Assembly (NCBI GenBank): GCA_902617975.1
Contig: CACMYV010000002.1
Span: 1-64,000 of the forward strand
Length of the DNA: 64,000 nucleotides
Reading direction: 5' to 3'
Source of the DNA: an uncultured Pelagibacteraceae bacterium
GTDB lineage: Bacteria > Pseudomonadota > Alphaproteobacteria > Pelagibacterales > Pelagibacteraceae
The notes beneath the pieces are model-generated. The model had not been told where the DNA came from and did not search any database. It worked only from the letters and a program-made list of their open reading frames with translations. Positions within the stretch are counted from its first letter, which is position 1. Each line of letters begins with the position of its first letter. Positions 1-8,215 of the stretch are shown in pieces. The translations under genes and the position numbers were made by a program.

Positions 1-784
1 TATTTAAGGAGGTAAATAAATTTTCATAATAATCTAAATTTTGTTGATTATCATAAATATCAGAAACTAAATTTATCTTTGACTTTATTTTTAATTTTTC
101 TTGGAATTCATCATGTCTTTTTAGTGCAAGGTTTGTCCAATTATCCATGTAATTTTTAAAATTTGGAAACTCATTTATATTTTTTGGATGAAATTTAGAT
201 ATACCATTTTGAAAAAGATTTCCTTTAATTGCGGCTTTATAATTATACATGTAACTAACCCAGACTAATTTACCACTAGACGTTACATAGAGATGATCAC
301 TTTTAAGAACAGTATCGTTAATTTTTATAGAATTATTTTTGAAAAGAGATTTAAATACACTCCTTACCTCTGGAAAATCATCTGATCTTTTAACAAATTT
401 TTCTAAATTAAATTCTTTTATTTGAAGTGCATTACTTTTTTTTTTATCAGTTATATAAAGATATGAATCGTCTTTATTAAAAACAGAATTTTTATTATTA
501 AAAAAATAATCTAAAAAAAAATTTCTTATGTCTATACCAAATTTATCACCTTTGCTCTCTACAATCAAAATAATCGGCCCAACATTTTCATCATCAATTT
601 TTTCTGCAAAAACATTAAATTTTACTTGCACAAATCCTTCACTAATAGCTTTAAAGCTTTTTATTTGTTTATTTTTATCAAAGAGATCAATTTCCAGGTC
701 TTTAATTTTAAATTTATTTGCATTTGCGTAACTAAAAAAACAAAAAAATAAAACTAAAGTTAGAATAGTATGTTTTTTTATCAT
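1..784 (-). CDS. Secreted protein of unknown function, partial (C-terminus outside window)
   Basis: This gene is absent from the ORF track because it runs off the left edge. The minus strand stays open from an ATG at 784 to base 2, giving 261 codons with no stop. The product starts MIKKHTILTLVLFFCFFSYANA, written here as a description of a classic signal peptide: a lysine pair, a hydrophobic stretch and an ANA-type cleavage site. The mature part is Lys/Asn-rich and I do not recognise a family. It lies 6 bases after the histidine phosphatase gene on the same strand, so it is probably the tail of the ugp/glp operon. The + strand ORF 528-731 is its shadow. Confidence 0.75.
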   Translation of the reverse strand, partial: MIKKHTILTLVLFFCFFSYANANKFKIKDLEIDLFDKNKQIKSFKAISEGFVQVKFNVFAEKIDDENVGPIILIVESKGDKFGIDIRNFFLDYFFNNKNSVFNKDDSYLYITDKKKSNALQIKEFNLEKFVKRSDDFPEVRSVFKSLFKNNSIKINDTVLKSDHLYVTSSGKLVWVSYMYNYKAAIKGNLFQNGISKFHPKNINEFPNFKNYMDNWTNLALKRHDEFQEKLKIKSKINLVSDIYDNQQNLDYYENLFTSLN

Positions 785-790
785 AGCTTT

Positions 791-1345
791 TTATTTAGCA
801 ATAATATTACCATATATTTTATAGTTTTTATCTGAAACTATCATCTCTCCAGAACTTACGCCAACATTGAATATTTCAGAAATAACCACAAAATGTGTTA
901 CTAAAATTAGGTTTTTCTCACTACTCCAACTAGATATATATTTTTTTAAACTCTTAATTTGTTCATCTTTATATTTATAAAACTTTTCTTGATAAAAAGA
1001 GTTTAAACCTTTGAAAGTTTCATAATTATTAAAGGCAAATCTTGCAGTATCTTTGCATCTACACCATTCACTAGATAATACTTTATCAATTTGAATATTA
1101 TTTTCACTAAATAATTTTCCAATTTTTTTTGATTGCTCTATACCTTCTTGATTTAAATTTCTTTGAGTATCACATTTTTTTAAATCAATATTATCAGGAT
1201 CTCCATTTCCAGGTGCAAGTGAATGTCTTATAAATACAATTTTCCCACCCTTCTGCAGTTCGCTTATTACTAAATCATTAGCCTGTGAATAATTTGAATT
1301 AAAAATACTTAGCAAAAATAAAAGAATAAAATTTATATATTTCAT
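791..1345 (-). CDS. Secreted histidine phosphatase family protein
   Basis: The protein belongs to the histidine phosphatase (phosphoglycerate mutase-like) superfamily, which removes phosphate through a phosphohistidine. The N-terminal motif FIRHS corresponds to the RHG motif with Ser in place of Gly. LSSEWCRCKDTA and LVTHFVV supply the second Arg and His of the pocket. An N-terminal hydrophobic stretch ending in SQA indicates export to the periplasm. The ORF track starts at a TTG at 1354; the in-frame ATG at 1345 gives a normal signal peptide and is preferred. It follows glpK by about 20 bases, so it may dephosphorylate an organic phosphate handled by the same operon, but the substrate is unknown. 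Confidence 0.8.
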   Translation of the reverse strand: MKYINFILLFLLSIFNSNYSQANDLVISELQKGGKIVFIRHSLAPGNGDPDNIDLKKCDTQRNLNQEGIEQSKKIGKLFSENNIQIDKVLSSEWCRCKDTARFAFNNYETFKGLNSFYQEKFYKYKDEQIKSLKKYISSWSSEKNLILVTHFVVISEIFNVGVSSGEMIVSDKNYKIYGNIIAK

Positions 1346-1375
1346 AAACGACAATTAAATTTTTATCTGTATTTT

Positions 1376-2854
1376 TTATAATAGAGCTTTCTGAACTGAT
1401 AATTTCCAACCATTTATTAAATCGTTCCTAACTTTTCGGTTTATTTTAGGCTTAAAAATTTTATCTTTTTTCCATTTCCTCTTGATTTGATATAATGATT
1501 TAAATAATCCAATTTGATATCCAGCTAGTAAAGCTACTCCTAAACCAGTTGTTTCTAATACCTTTGGTCTTTCTGTATTTATATTTATGATGTCAGATAA
1601 AAATTGCGAAAACCAGTTGTTTTTTACCATGCCTCCATCAATCTTAAGTTTAGTTGGTTTTAAACCATCTTTTTTCATTGCATTAAATAAATCATTACTT
1701 TGATAGGCAACTGACTCTAATACTGCTCTAACTAAGGTTTTCCAATCACTATTTCTTGTTAAACCTGTTATTACCCCTCTTGCATCAGGCCTCCAATAAG
1801 GTGCTCCCATTCCACTGAAGGCAGGCACAACGTATACACCCTCATTATTTTTTTTTGATTGAGCAATTGTTTCCGTATCAAAAGCATTGTTAATAAATTT
1901 TAATTTATCTCTTAACCATTGTACACCTGCACCTGCAATAAAAATAGATCCTTCAAGAGCATAAGTATTTTTTCCATTCAATCTGTAACATATTGTTGTT
2001 AATAATTTATTTTTAGAATAAATTTTTTTTGAACCAGTATTCATTATGACGAAGGCACCAGTTCCATATGTGCTTTTTACTGAACCTCTTTCAAAGCATG
2101 ACTGTCCTACTGCAGCTGCTTGTTGGTCTCCTAGAACTGCTGATATTGGTATTTCACTGCCGACAATTCTCTTACTTGTTAAACCAAAATTATCAGCTGA
2201 ATTTTTAACTTTTGGCAAAATATTTTCAGAAATTTTAAGTTTTTTTAAGATTTCTTTATCCCATTTATTATTATTAATGTTAAATAACATGGTCCTACAA
2301 GCATTAGTTGCTTCTGTTAAATGATGTTGCCCATTAGTAAGTTTCCAAATAAGGAAAGTATCAACAGTACCAAATAATAAATTATTTGATTTTAAAAGTT
2401 TCTTAACATTTTTTACGTTTTCTAGTATCCATTTAATTTTAGTTGCAGAAAAATATGGGTCAATAAATAATCCAGTTTTTTTTCTAAAAATTTTTTCATA
2501 ATTTTTTTTCTTTAACTCTTCACAATAGTCTTGGGTTCTTCTATCTTGCCAAACAATTGCGTTGTAGACTGGTTTTCCTGTTTTCTTATTCCAAAGAATA
2601 GTTGTCTCTCTCTGGTTAGTTATTCCTATACTTAATATTTTTCCTCTTAATAGTGATGCTTTTTTTATTACTTTTTTCAACGCTTTTAGAGTTGTAAGCC
2701 AAATTTCGTTTGGATTATGCTCCACCCATCCATTTTTTGGAAAATATTGATTAAATTCAAACTGGGATGTAAATTTTATATTACCATCTAAATCAAAGAG
2801 AATTGCTCTAGTTGATGTTGTGCCTTGGTCAATAGCAACAAGAAATTTTTTCAC
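1376..2854 (-). CDS. glpK: Glycerol kinase
   Basis: GlpK phosphorylates glycerol to sn-glycerol-3-phosphate with ATP. The 492 residues match the usual length of about 500. The FGGY-kinase N-terminal phosphate motif DQGTTSTRAILFD lies near residues 9-21, and GTVDTFLIWKLTNG and the ATP-domain motif GGMVKNNWFSQF are typical. The gene sits downstream of the Ugp transporter and the glycerophosphodiesterase on the same strand, and glpD is divergent from the operon head, so the cell can feed both free glycerol and glycerol-3-phosphate into dihydroxyacetone phosphate. No glycerol facilitator (GlpF) is visible in the window. Confidence 0.96.
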   Translation of the reverse strand: MKKFLVAIDQGTTSTRAILFDLDGNIKFTSQFEFNQYFPKNGWVEHNPNEIWLTTLKALKKVIKKASLLRGKILSIGITNQRETTILWNKKTGKPVYNAIVWQDRRTQDYCEELKKKNYEKIFRKKTGLFIDPYFSATKIKWILENVKNVKKLLKSNNLLFGTVDTFLIWKLTNGQHHLTEATNACRTMLFNINNNKWDKEILKKLKISENILPKVKNSADNFGLTSKRIVGSEIPISAVLGDQQAAAVGQSCFERGSVKSTYGTGAFVIMNTGSKKIYSKNKLLTTICYRLNGKNTYALEGSIFIAGAGVQWLRDKLKFINNAFDTETIAQSKKNNEGVYVVPAFSGMGAPYWRPDARGVITGLTRNSDWKTLVRAVLESVAYQSNDLFNAMKKDGLKPTKLKIDGGMVKNNWFSQFLSDIININTERPKVLETTGLGVALLAGYQIGLFKSLYQIKRKWKKDKIFKPKINRKVRNDLINGWKLSVQKALL

Positions 2855-2896
2855 AATTTAAGTCTATACTTAAATTTTTTTTTCTAAAAGTAAAAA

Positions 2897-3619
2897 CTAA
2901 TACAAGCTGGAAGGATTAACACTTTTAAATTCTAACATGTTCTCAAAAGTACACATTTCAGGTTTTGAAAAAGTAATTTTTGGAAATTTTTTACTAAAGT
3001 CTAAAAATAGTTTTTTATTAAATTCAATTAAATTACTTATTTCAATCTCACTAAGCTCTCTTAAGATATATGCCAAAGTAATATGAAAAGTATATCTTTG
3101 ATGGTTTTCAAATTTAATTTTTAATAAGCTACTTAGTTCATCTCTACAATTTCTAAGAATTTTTTCATCCTTTTTAGAAAAAGGTTCTAAAATAATACTA
3201 TAACCACCAAAAAATGTTTTTAGTTTAAGATTAAATTCTTTTGGAAAATTATAGTTTTTAATTCTTTTATTTAATTCAAAAGCTATATCTTTGTGATCCA
3301 TATCAAGATCTATATCTGATGGCCAATTATTTGTATTTTTTGTATTTAAATTACAACAATCAAATAACGTCATATGAAAACTAGATTGAGGTAAATAGAA
3401 ATAAGTTTTTTCTGGATTAAAATTTTTAATTTTTTTTTGAAAACTACTAATTTCGTCGGATAAATTGGTATTAAGAGGGATATTACAAATTATTGTACAA
3501 CCTGGAAAGGGTAAAGGATTTCCTTTGTCATCAAATTTATTTTCAGCACCTTTTAAAGTATATCCTTCAAGTTTTCCAGCTAAAAACTTTTCCTCATTAC
3601 TAACTATATTTAAATCCAT
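2897..3619 (-). CDS. 2H phosphoesterase superfamily protein (DUF1868-like)
   Basis: Two HxT motifs, SFHMTLFDCC near residue 82 and YTFHITLAYI near residue 180, define the 2H (2'-5' RNA ligase/cyclic phosphodiesterase-like) fold. The N-terminal segment ending in PFPGCTIICN resembles DUF1868 proteins. There is no signal peptide, so it is probably cytoplasmic. It lies 9 bases after the GDPD gene and about 40 bases before glpK in the same likely operon. Inference: it may open a cyclic phosphodiester such as glycerol 1,2-cyclic phosphate or otherwise process a phosphodiester made during glycerophospholipid breakdown. The substrate is not shown by the sequence. Confidence 0.75.
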   Translation of the reverse strand: MDLNIVSNEEKFLAGKLEGYTLKGAENKFDDKGNPLPFPGCTIICNIPLNTNLSDEISSFQKKIKNFNPEKTYFYLPQSSFHMTLFDCCNLNTKNTNNWPSDIDLDMDHKDIAFELNKRIKNYNFPKEFNLKLKTFFGGYSIILEPFSKKDEKILRNCRDELSSLLKIKFENHQRYTFHITLAYILRELSEIEISNLIEFNKKLFLDFSKKFPKITFSKPEMCTFENMLEFKSVNPSSLY

Positions 3620-3628
3620 TAAAATAAA

Positions 3629-4552
3629 CTAAAACCAGTTTATATTTTCTTTCTCACAAAGTTCTTTAAGCTTCAATGGATAATCTGTCATGATACCATC
3701 TACACCATACTCAACCATTTTTAACATGTCGTAATCTTTGTTTACTGTCCAAACGTTCACTGGCAAATTTTCTTGATGAGAAATATCTACTAGTTTTTTT
3801 GTAATATCTTTATGGTATGGATGCCAAGCTTCTCCGCCTTGTGATTTTATAATTTTCGGTAATTCATGATTTTCAAAAAAGGGCATGTAACTCATCCATG
3901 GAGATCTATTATAAATTGTATTTTTAATTTTAATTCCAGCCTGTTGTTGAAAAGTTAAATAAGCTCTTGAAATTTCAGGGTAAAGTTTTTTCATTTCTGT
4001 CAGTGTTCGCCAATCAAATGATGAAACAATTATTTTATTTTGTAAGGTTGACTTATTTACCTCTTGCATAACTAGTTTAACCATTTCTTCTGGAGTCGGC
4101 GTTAGATTTTCCTCATCAGGTGTAGATTTAATTTCTAAATTTATTAATAGATTTTCAGATATGTTTTTTGAGGATAAATTTAATAATTCAGAAAGTTTCG
4201 GTATCTTTTGATTTTCTAAAGTTTTTTGATTAACAAATCTTCTTCCATATCTAGATAACTTATTTAAAGATCCAACATCAAATTTTAAAAGTTCTTCATA
4301 AGTTAAATCATATATTTTTATATTTTCATCCTCTATCCAATTTCCCTCGTTATCTTTTGTAAGACTTGGATCTAATCTAAAGTCGTGAGTAATCACAGGA
4401 ATAAAATCTTTTGAAATCAAAATATCAGTTTCGTATGCATTAATATTGTTTTCAAATAAGTATTTAAAACCTACTAGAGTGTTTTCGGGAAGATCTCCTC
4501 TTGCTCCTCGGTGACCATAAATTTTTATATGATTTGGTTTGCTTAAAATCAA
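3629..4552 (-). CDS. ugpQ: Glycerophosphodiester phosphodiesterase
   Basis: GDPD enzymes hydrolyse glycerophosphodiesters (for example glycerophosphocholine) to glycerol-3-phosphate and an alcohol. The active-site motifs are present: GHRGARGDLPENT near residue 13, then YETD and THDFRLD, matching the conserved HR...ExD...H set. No signal peptide is seen, so it acts on imported diesters in the cytoplasm, as UgpQ does. No ATG is available near the N-terminus; the frame opens with TTG two bases after the ugpC stop, which is a tightly coupled and plausible start. The next gene down is a 2H phosphoesterase. Confidence 0.92.
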   Translation of the reverse strand: MILSKPNHIKIYGHRGARGDLPENTLVGFKYLFENNINAYETDILISKDFIPVITHDFRLDPSLTKDNEGNWIEDENIKIYDLTYEELLKFDVGSLNKLSRYGRRFVNQKTLENQKIPKLSELLNLSSKNISENLLINLEIKSTPDEENLTPTPEEMVKLVMQEVNKSTLQNKIIVSSFDWRTLTEMKKLYPEISRAYLTFQQQAGIKIKNTIYNRSPWMSYMPFFENHELPKIIKSQGGEAWHPYHKDITKKLVDISHQENLPVNVWTVNKDYDMLKMVEYGVDGIMTDYPLKLKELCEKENINWF

Positions 4553-4554
4553 AA

Positions 4555-5607
4555 TTAATTAACTCTTTTGCCAGTGCTTTTATCAAAAATATAATATTTA
4601 TTGTTCTCAATATTAAGACTTAGATCAGCACCTTTTTCAATAGTTAGATTTCCCGGACACCTATAACAAAAGTCTTTTTTGTCTTTTAATTGACCATAAA
4701 CAAGATTATCCGAACCAAGTTGTTCCACTAAGTCTACTTTTAAATTAATTAAACTATTTTCACTTTGACTTAAATGTTCAGGTCTTATTCCTAATTTTAC
4801 TTCTCCCTCAAAGTCACTATCAATATCTTTAATTTCAAAACCTTCTGCAGATAATGTTTTATTTTTTATATTACCATCTAAAAAATTCATTTGAGGTGAG
4901 CCAATAAAACCAGCAACAAATAATGATTTTGGATTATCATATATCTCAATAGGAGTTCCAAGCTGTTCAATAATTCCATTGTTAATAACTGCTAATCTAT
5001 CAGCAAGTGTCATGGCCTCTACTTGATCATGCGTAACAAATATGCTTGTTACTCCAACTTTCTGCTGAAGTTTTTTGATTTCAAGTCTCATCTGAATTCT
5101 TAATTTTGCATCTAAGTTTGAAAGAGGTTCATCAAATAAGAATATTTTAGGATTTCTAACAATTGCTCTACCCATTGCAACTCTTTGTCTTTGACCTCCG
5201 GATAACATTGAAGGTTTTCTCTGTAAATAATCTGAAATTTGTAGCAGCTTAGCTGCATCATTTACTTTTTGCTCAATTGTTTCTTTGTCAATTCCTCTGT
5301 TTTTTAGACCATAAGCCAAGTTATTATAAACATTCATATGTGGGTATAATGCATAGTTCTGAAACACCATTGCTACATCTCTTTCAGACGGATCTACCTC
5401 ATTAATTAATTTTCCATCAAGATTAATATCACCCTCTGTAATATCCTCTAAGCCTGCAACCATTCTTAATAAAGTTGATTTTCCACATCCACTAGGTCCT
5501 ACAAAAACCATAAACTCACCTTCATCAACACTTAATGAAGTTTCATGAACAGCCTTAGTTCCATTTGGGTAAATCTTAGTCACATTTTTTAAATCTAAAA
5601 AGCTCAT
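4555..5607 (-). CDS. ugpC: sn-Glycerol-3-phosphate ABC transporter ATP-binding protein
   Basis: This is the ATPase of the Ugp importer. Walker A GPSGCGKST lies near residue 38, the Q-loop at FQNYALYPH, the signature LSGGQRQR near 137, Walker B IFLFDEPLS and the H-loop VTHD. The region after about residue 240 is the TOBE-type regulatory domain (IRPEHLS). Its 350 residues are typical for MalK/UgpC. It directly follows the second ugpE (5608) with no spacing and precedes ugpQ, as in enteric ugp operons. MalK-like ATPases can serve more than one importer, so it might also energise another sugar-type system. Confidence 0.93.
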   Translation of the reverse strand: MSFLDLKNVTKIYPNGTKAVHETSLSVDEGEFMVFVGPSGCGKSTLLRMVAGLEDITEGDINLDGKLINEVDPSERDVAMVFQNYALYPHMNVYNNLAYGLKNRGIDKETIEQKVNDAAKLLQISDYLQRKPSMLSGGQRQRVAMGRAIVRNPKIFLFDEPLSNLDAKLRIQMRLEIKKLQQKVGVTSIFVTHDQVEAMTLADRLAVINNGIIEQLGTPIEIYDNPKSLFVAGFIGSPQMNFLDGNIKNKTLSAEGFEIKDIDSDFEGEVKLGIRPEHLSQSENSLINLKVDLVEQLGSDNLVYGQLKDKKDFCYRCPGNLTIEKGADLSLNIENNKYYIFDKSTGKRVN

Positions 5608-6459
5608 TTATTTCTCCGTTTGAATTAATCCTTTTATGAACCATTTTTGTAAAAATACTACCACTAAAACTGGTGGGATCATTGACAAAATGATATACGC
5701 AAATCTTTCTGCAGTTCTTGGCAGAGCAACTCCTTCATAGCTTTCTGTGTAAATAATCTTCATTCCCATTACAACAGTCCAGTATTCTTCTGCAGTTGTC
5801 ATTATTAGTGGCCATAAATATTGGCTGTATCCATATACAAACATAAAGATAAACATTGCTGCTATCATGGTTTTAGATAATGGAACCAAGAAATCTATGA
5901 AAAAACTCCAAGCATTTGCTCCGTCTAATTTTGCTGACTCCAAGAGTTCATCTGGAATTGTTTTATAAAATTGTCTGAAGAAAAATGTTGCTGTAGCTGA
6001 AGCAACTAATGGAAGGATAAGGCCTGTATATGAATTTGTTAAACCTAAATCAGATACAATTTTATAGCTTGGAAAAATCCTTACCTCCAAAGGAACAAGT
6101 AGAGTAATAAAGATTAACCAAAAAATTGGTACAGCTAATTTAAATCTATAATAAACCAAAGCATATGCTGACATTGCTGAAATAACTACCTTAAGTGTTG
6201 CAATTCCTAATGCCATTATAAAACTATTAATAAACATTTTTGCAGCAGTCACTTCTTCTGACCAACCACCTTTTTCATTTAAAACTTCGTTATAGTTTCT
6301 TGCTAGCTGATCACCTATATGAAACTTCATACCTTCGGTTAATATAGTTACAGAGTCATGCGAAGAACTTGCAAAAGATATCCAAATAGGAACTACCATT
6401 AACAAGACTCCTAGTATTAAAATAATATGAGCAATTATTTGAAGTGGTTTAATTTTCAT
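5608..6459 (-). CDS. ugpE: Glycerol-3-phosphate ABC transporter permease, UgpE paralogue 2
   Basis: A six-helix inner membrane permease of the MalG/UgpE type. The EAA loop that docks the ATPase reads DELLESAKLDGANAW, followed by a loop ending PLSKTM. It is clearly a paralogue of the gene just upstream (6456-7277): long blocks such as the EAA loop, FFRQFYKT, QYLWPL and YWTVVMG are shared. The start overlaps the upstream stop by 4 bases (ATGA). Compared with paralogue 1 it has an extra periplasmic stretch (YTESYEGVALPRTAE) before the last helices. Either copy could pair with UgpA. Confidence 0.9.
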   Translation of the reverse strand: MKIKPLQIIAHIILILGVLLMVVPIWISFASSSHDSVTILTEGMKFHIGDQLARNYNEVLNEKGGWSEEVTAAKMFINSFIMALGIATLKVVISAMSAYALVYYRFKLAVPIFWLIFITLLVPLEVRIFPSYKIVSDLGLTNSYTGLILPLVASATATFFFRQFYKTIPDELLESAKLDGANAWSFFIDFLVPLSKTMIAAMFIFMFVYGYSQYLWPLIMTTAEEYWTVVMGMKIIYTESYEGVALPRTAERFAYIILSMIPPVLVVVFLQKWFIKGLIQTEK

Positions 6460-7277
6460 TTATCTTGAAAAACCCCCTTAATAAAATATTTCTGCAACAC
6501 AATTATAATTAAAATTGGTGGCACCATAGACATCATCACGAAAGCAAAACGATGAACAATTGAACCCGACATCATTTTTAATCCCATAACCACTGTCCAA
6601 TATTGTTCTGAAGTTGTTACCAATAATGGCCATAGATACTGATTGTAGCCAAAAACAAACATAAATATTAACATCGCTACAATCATTGTTTTTGACAAAG
6701 GAATTAAAAAATCAACAAAAAATCTCCAGGTATTTGCTCCATCAAGTTTTGCGGATTCAAGTAATTCATCTGGAACGGTTTTATAAAATTGTCGAAAGAA
6801 TAATGTTGCTATAGCTGATGCTGAAATAGGAACTATTAATCCAAAGTAAGAATTCACTAGATTAAGCTCAGCCATTACTGAATAAGTAGGGAAAATTCTT
6901 AACTCTAATGGTACTAAAATTGTAATAAATATAATCCAAAACAATAATGTTGCATATTTTATTCTGTAATAAACCAACGCGTAAGCAGCCATTAAAGATG
7001 TAACAACGGATAATATTGCAACTCCTGTAGCCATGATAAAACTATTAAAAAACATTTTAAATGCTGTTATCTCTTTAAAAAAACCACCCTGATATAATAA
7101 AACTCGTAAGTAATTTTCATAAAAGCTATCTCCTAAAAACATTTGGAGACCATTCATATTAATCATTGAACTCGTGTGCGTCGAGCTAGCAAAAATCATC
7201 CATACAGGAACTACCATGATTAGTATTCCAATGAGTAAAATTAAATGTGAAAAACTTGATGTGATAAATCTAGTCAT
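6456..7277 (-). CDS. ugpE: Glycerol-3-phosphate ABC transporter permease, UgpE paralogue 1
   Basis: MalG/UgpE-type inner membrane permease of 273 residues with about six hydrophobic helices and the EAA motif DELLESAKLDGANTW. It directly follows ugpA (shared base 7277) and overlaps the second ugpE copy. ABC importers of this class normally need one A-type and one E-type permease, so a second E-type gene is a tandem duplication. It lacks the extra insertion seen in paralogue 2. The two copies may form alternative UgpA/UgpE heterodimers or have slightly different substrate range; nothing in the sequence decides this. Confidence 0.9.
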   Translation of the reverse strand: MTRFITSSFSHLILLIGILIMVVPVWMIFASSTHTSSMINMNGLQMFLGDSFYENYLRVLLYQGGFFKEITAFKMFFNSFIMATGVAILSVVTSLMAAYALVYYRIKYATLLFWIIFITILVPLELRIFPTYSVMAELNLVNSYFGLIVPISASAIATLFFRQFYKTVPDELLESAKLDGANTWRFFVDFLIPLSKTMIVAMLIFMFVFGYNQYLWPLLVTTSEQYWTVVMGLKMMSGSIVHRFAFVMMSMVPPILIIIVLQKYFIKGVFQDK

Positions 7278-8155
7278 TAATTATAATGTATTTTCCCTTC
7301 GATATATCTAAATTGAAAAATCGTAATTACTAATACAATCAACATCATCATTATTGATTGAGCTCCTGCACTTCCTAAATCCAGTCCTCTAAATCCATCC
7401 ATGTAAGCTTTATAAACTAGAGTTCTTGTTTCACCGGAAGGAGCACCTATTGTTGTGGTATCAATAATTCCAAATGTATCAAAGAAAGCATACGTTATAT
7501 TAATAATTATTAAAAAGAATGTAGTTGGCATTAATAATGGGAATGTAATTGTCCAAAATCTTCTAAAACTATTTTTACAGTCAATCATTGATGCTTCAAT
7601 TACAGATTTTTGTATAGCTTGAAGTCCAGCCAAGAAGAAAATAAAATTAGCACTGATTTGCTTCCAAGAACCAGCTATGATTACGTAAATATAAGAGTCG
7701 AACACACTTTCGTACCAATTAAATCCCCACAGTTCGTGAAATAAATGATAAAGAAGACCAAATCTTTCACTAAAAAAATAATTTGCCATTACACCGACTA
7801 CCGCAGGCGCAATTGCATAAGGCCAAATTAAAAGTGTTTTGTAAGTGCTTTTACCATGCATTACATTATTAGCCTGAACGGCAAGTAATAATCCAATTGA
7901 GCCTGTAATTAACGTAATAACAAAACTATAAATAATAGTAAATTTGAAAGCTATGAAATAAGCTGGATCATCAAAAATAAATAAAAAATTGTCAAACCAT
8001 ACAAACTTCGATCCAAATCCAAAAGCATCTTGCATTGTAAATGCATCTCTAAAGGTTTGTATGATTGGCCAATATAAAAAAATTAACAATATACCTAGCT
8101 GCGGAGCTAAGAAAAGATATTGTGAATAGCTAGATTTGAATTGGACTTTTTTCAT
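7277..8155 (-). CDS. ugpA: Glycerol-3-phosphate ABC transporter permease UgpA
   Basis: MalF/UgpA-type permease of 292 residues with six predicted membrane segments. The N-terminus has the family-typical hydrophobic stretch (LLIFLYWPIIQTFRDAF) and the EAA-like docking loop IEASMIDCKNSFRRFW. It lies after ugpB, separated by a strong hairpin (8171-8202), and its last base overlaps the ugpE start. The start ATG at 8155 is only about 15 bases beyond the hairpin, so translation initiation probably depends on that structure or on RNA processing near it. Confidence 0.92.
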   Translation of the reverse strand: MKKVQFKSSYSQYLFLAPQLGILLIFLYWPIIQTFRDAFTMQDAFGFGSKFVWFDNFLFIFDDPAYFIAFKFTIIYSFVITLITGSIGLLLAVQANNVMHGKSTYKTLLIWPYAIAPAVVGVMANYFFSERFGLLYHLFHELWGFNWYESVFDSYIYVIIAGSWKQISANFIFFLAGLQAIQKSVIEASMIDCKNSFRRFWTITFPLLMPTTFFLIIINITYAFFDTFGIIDTTTIGAPSGETRTLVYKAYMDGFRGLDLGSAGAQSIMMMLIVLVITIFQFRYIEGKIHYN

Positions 8156-8170
8156 ACTTTTGTAAAAATA

Positions 8171-8202
8171 AATAAGGAGGGTAAATTAATACCCTCCTTA
8201 TT
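8171..8202 (-). terminator. Perfect 13-bp stem hairpin between ugpB and ugpA (partial terminator or mRNA stabiliser)
   Basis: AATAAGGAGGGTA and TACCCTCCTTATT are perfect inverted repeats around a 6-base loop. On the transcribed minus strand the hairpin begins 13 bases after the ugpB stop and is followed by TATTTTT, a short U-rich run, before the ugpA start. This is the classic position for a structure that protects or terminates the binding-protein message so that UgpB is made in excess over the permease. Similar elements occur after dctP, the amino acid binding protein and fbpA in this window. Confidence 0.85.
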
Positions 8203-8215
8203 GTTTTAATTATTC

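Noticed and set aside
528-731. 67-residue plus-strand ORF with hydrophobic stretches
   Set aside because: Antisense to the continuous 261-codon minus-strand frame that opens with a signal peptide.
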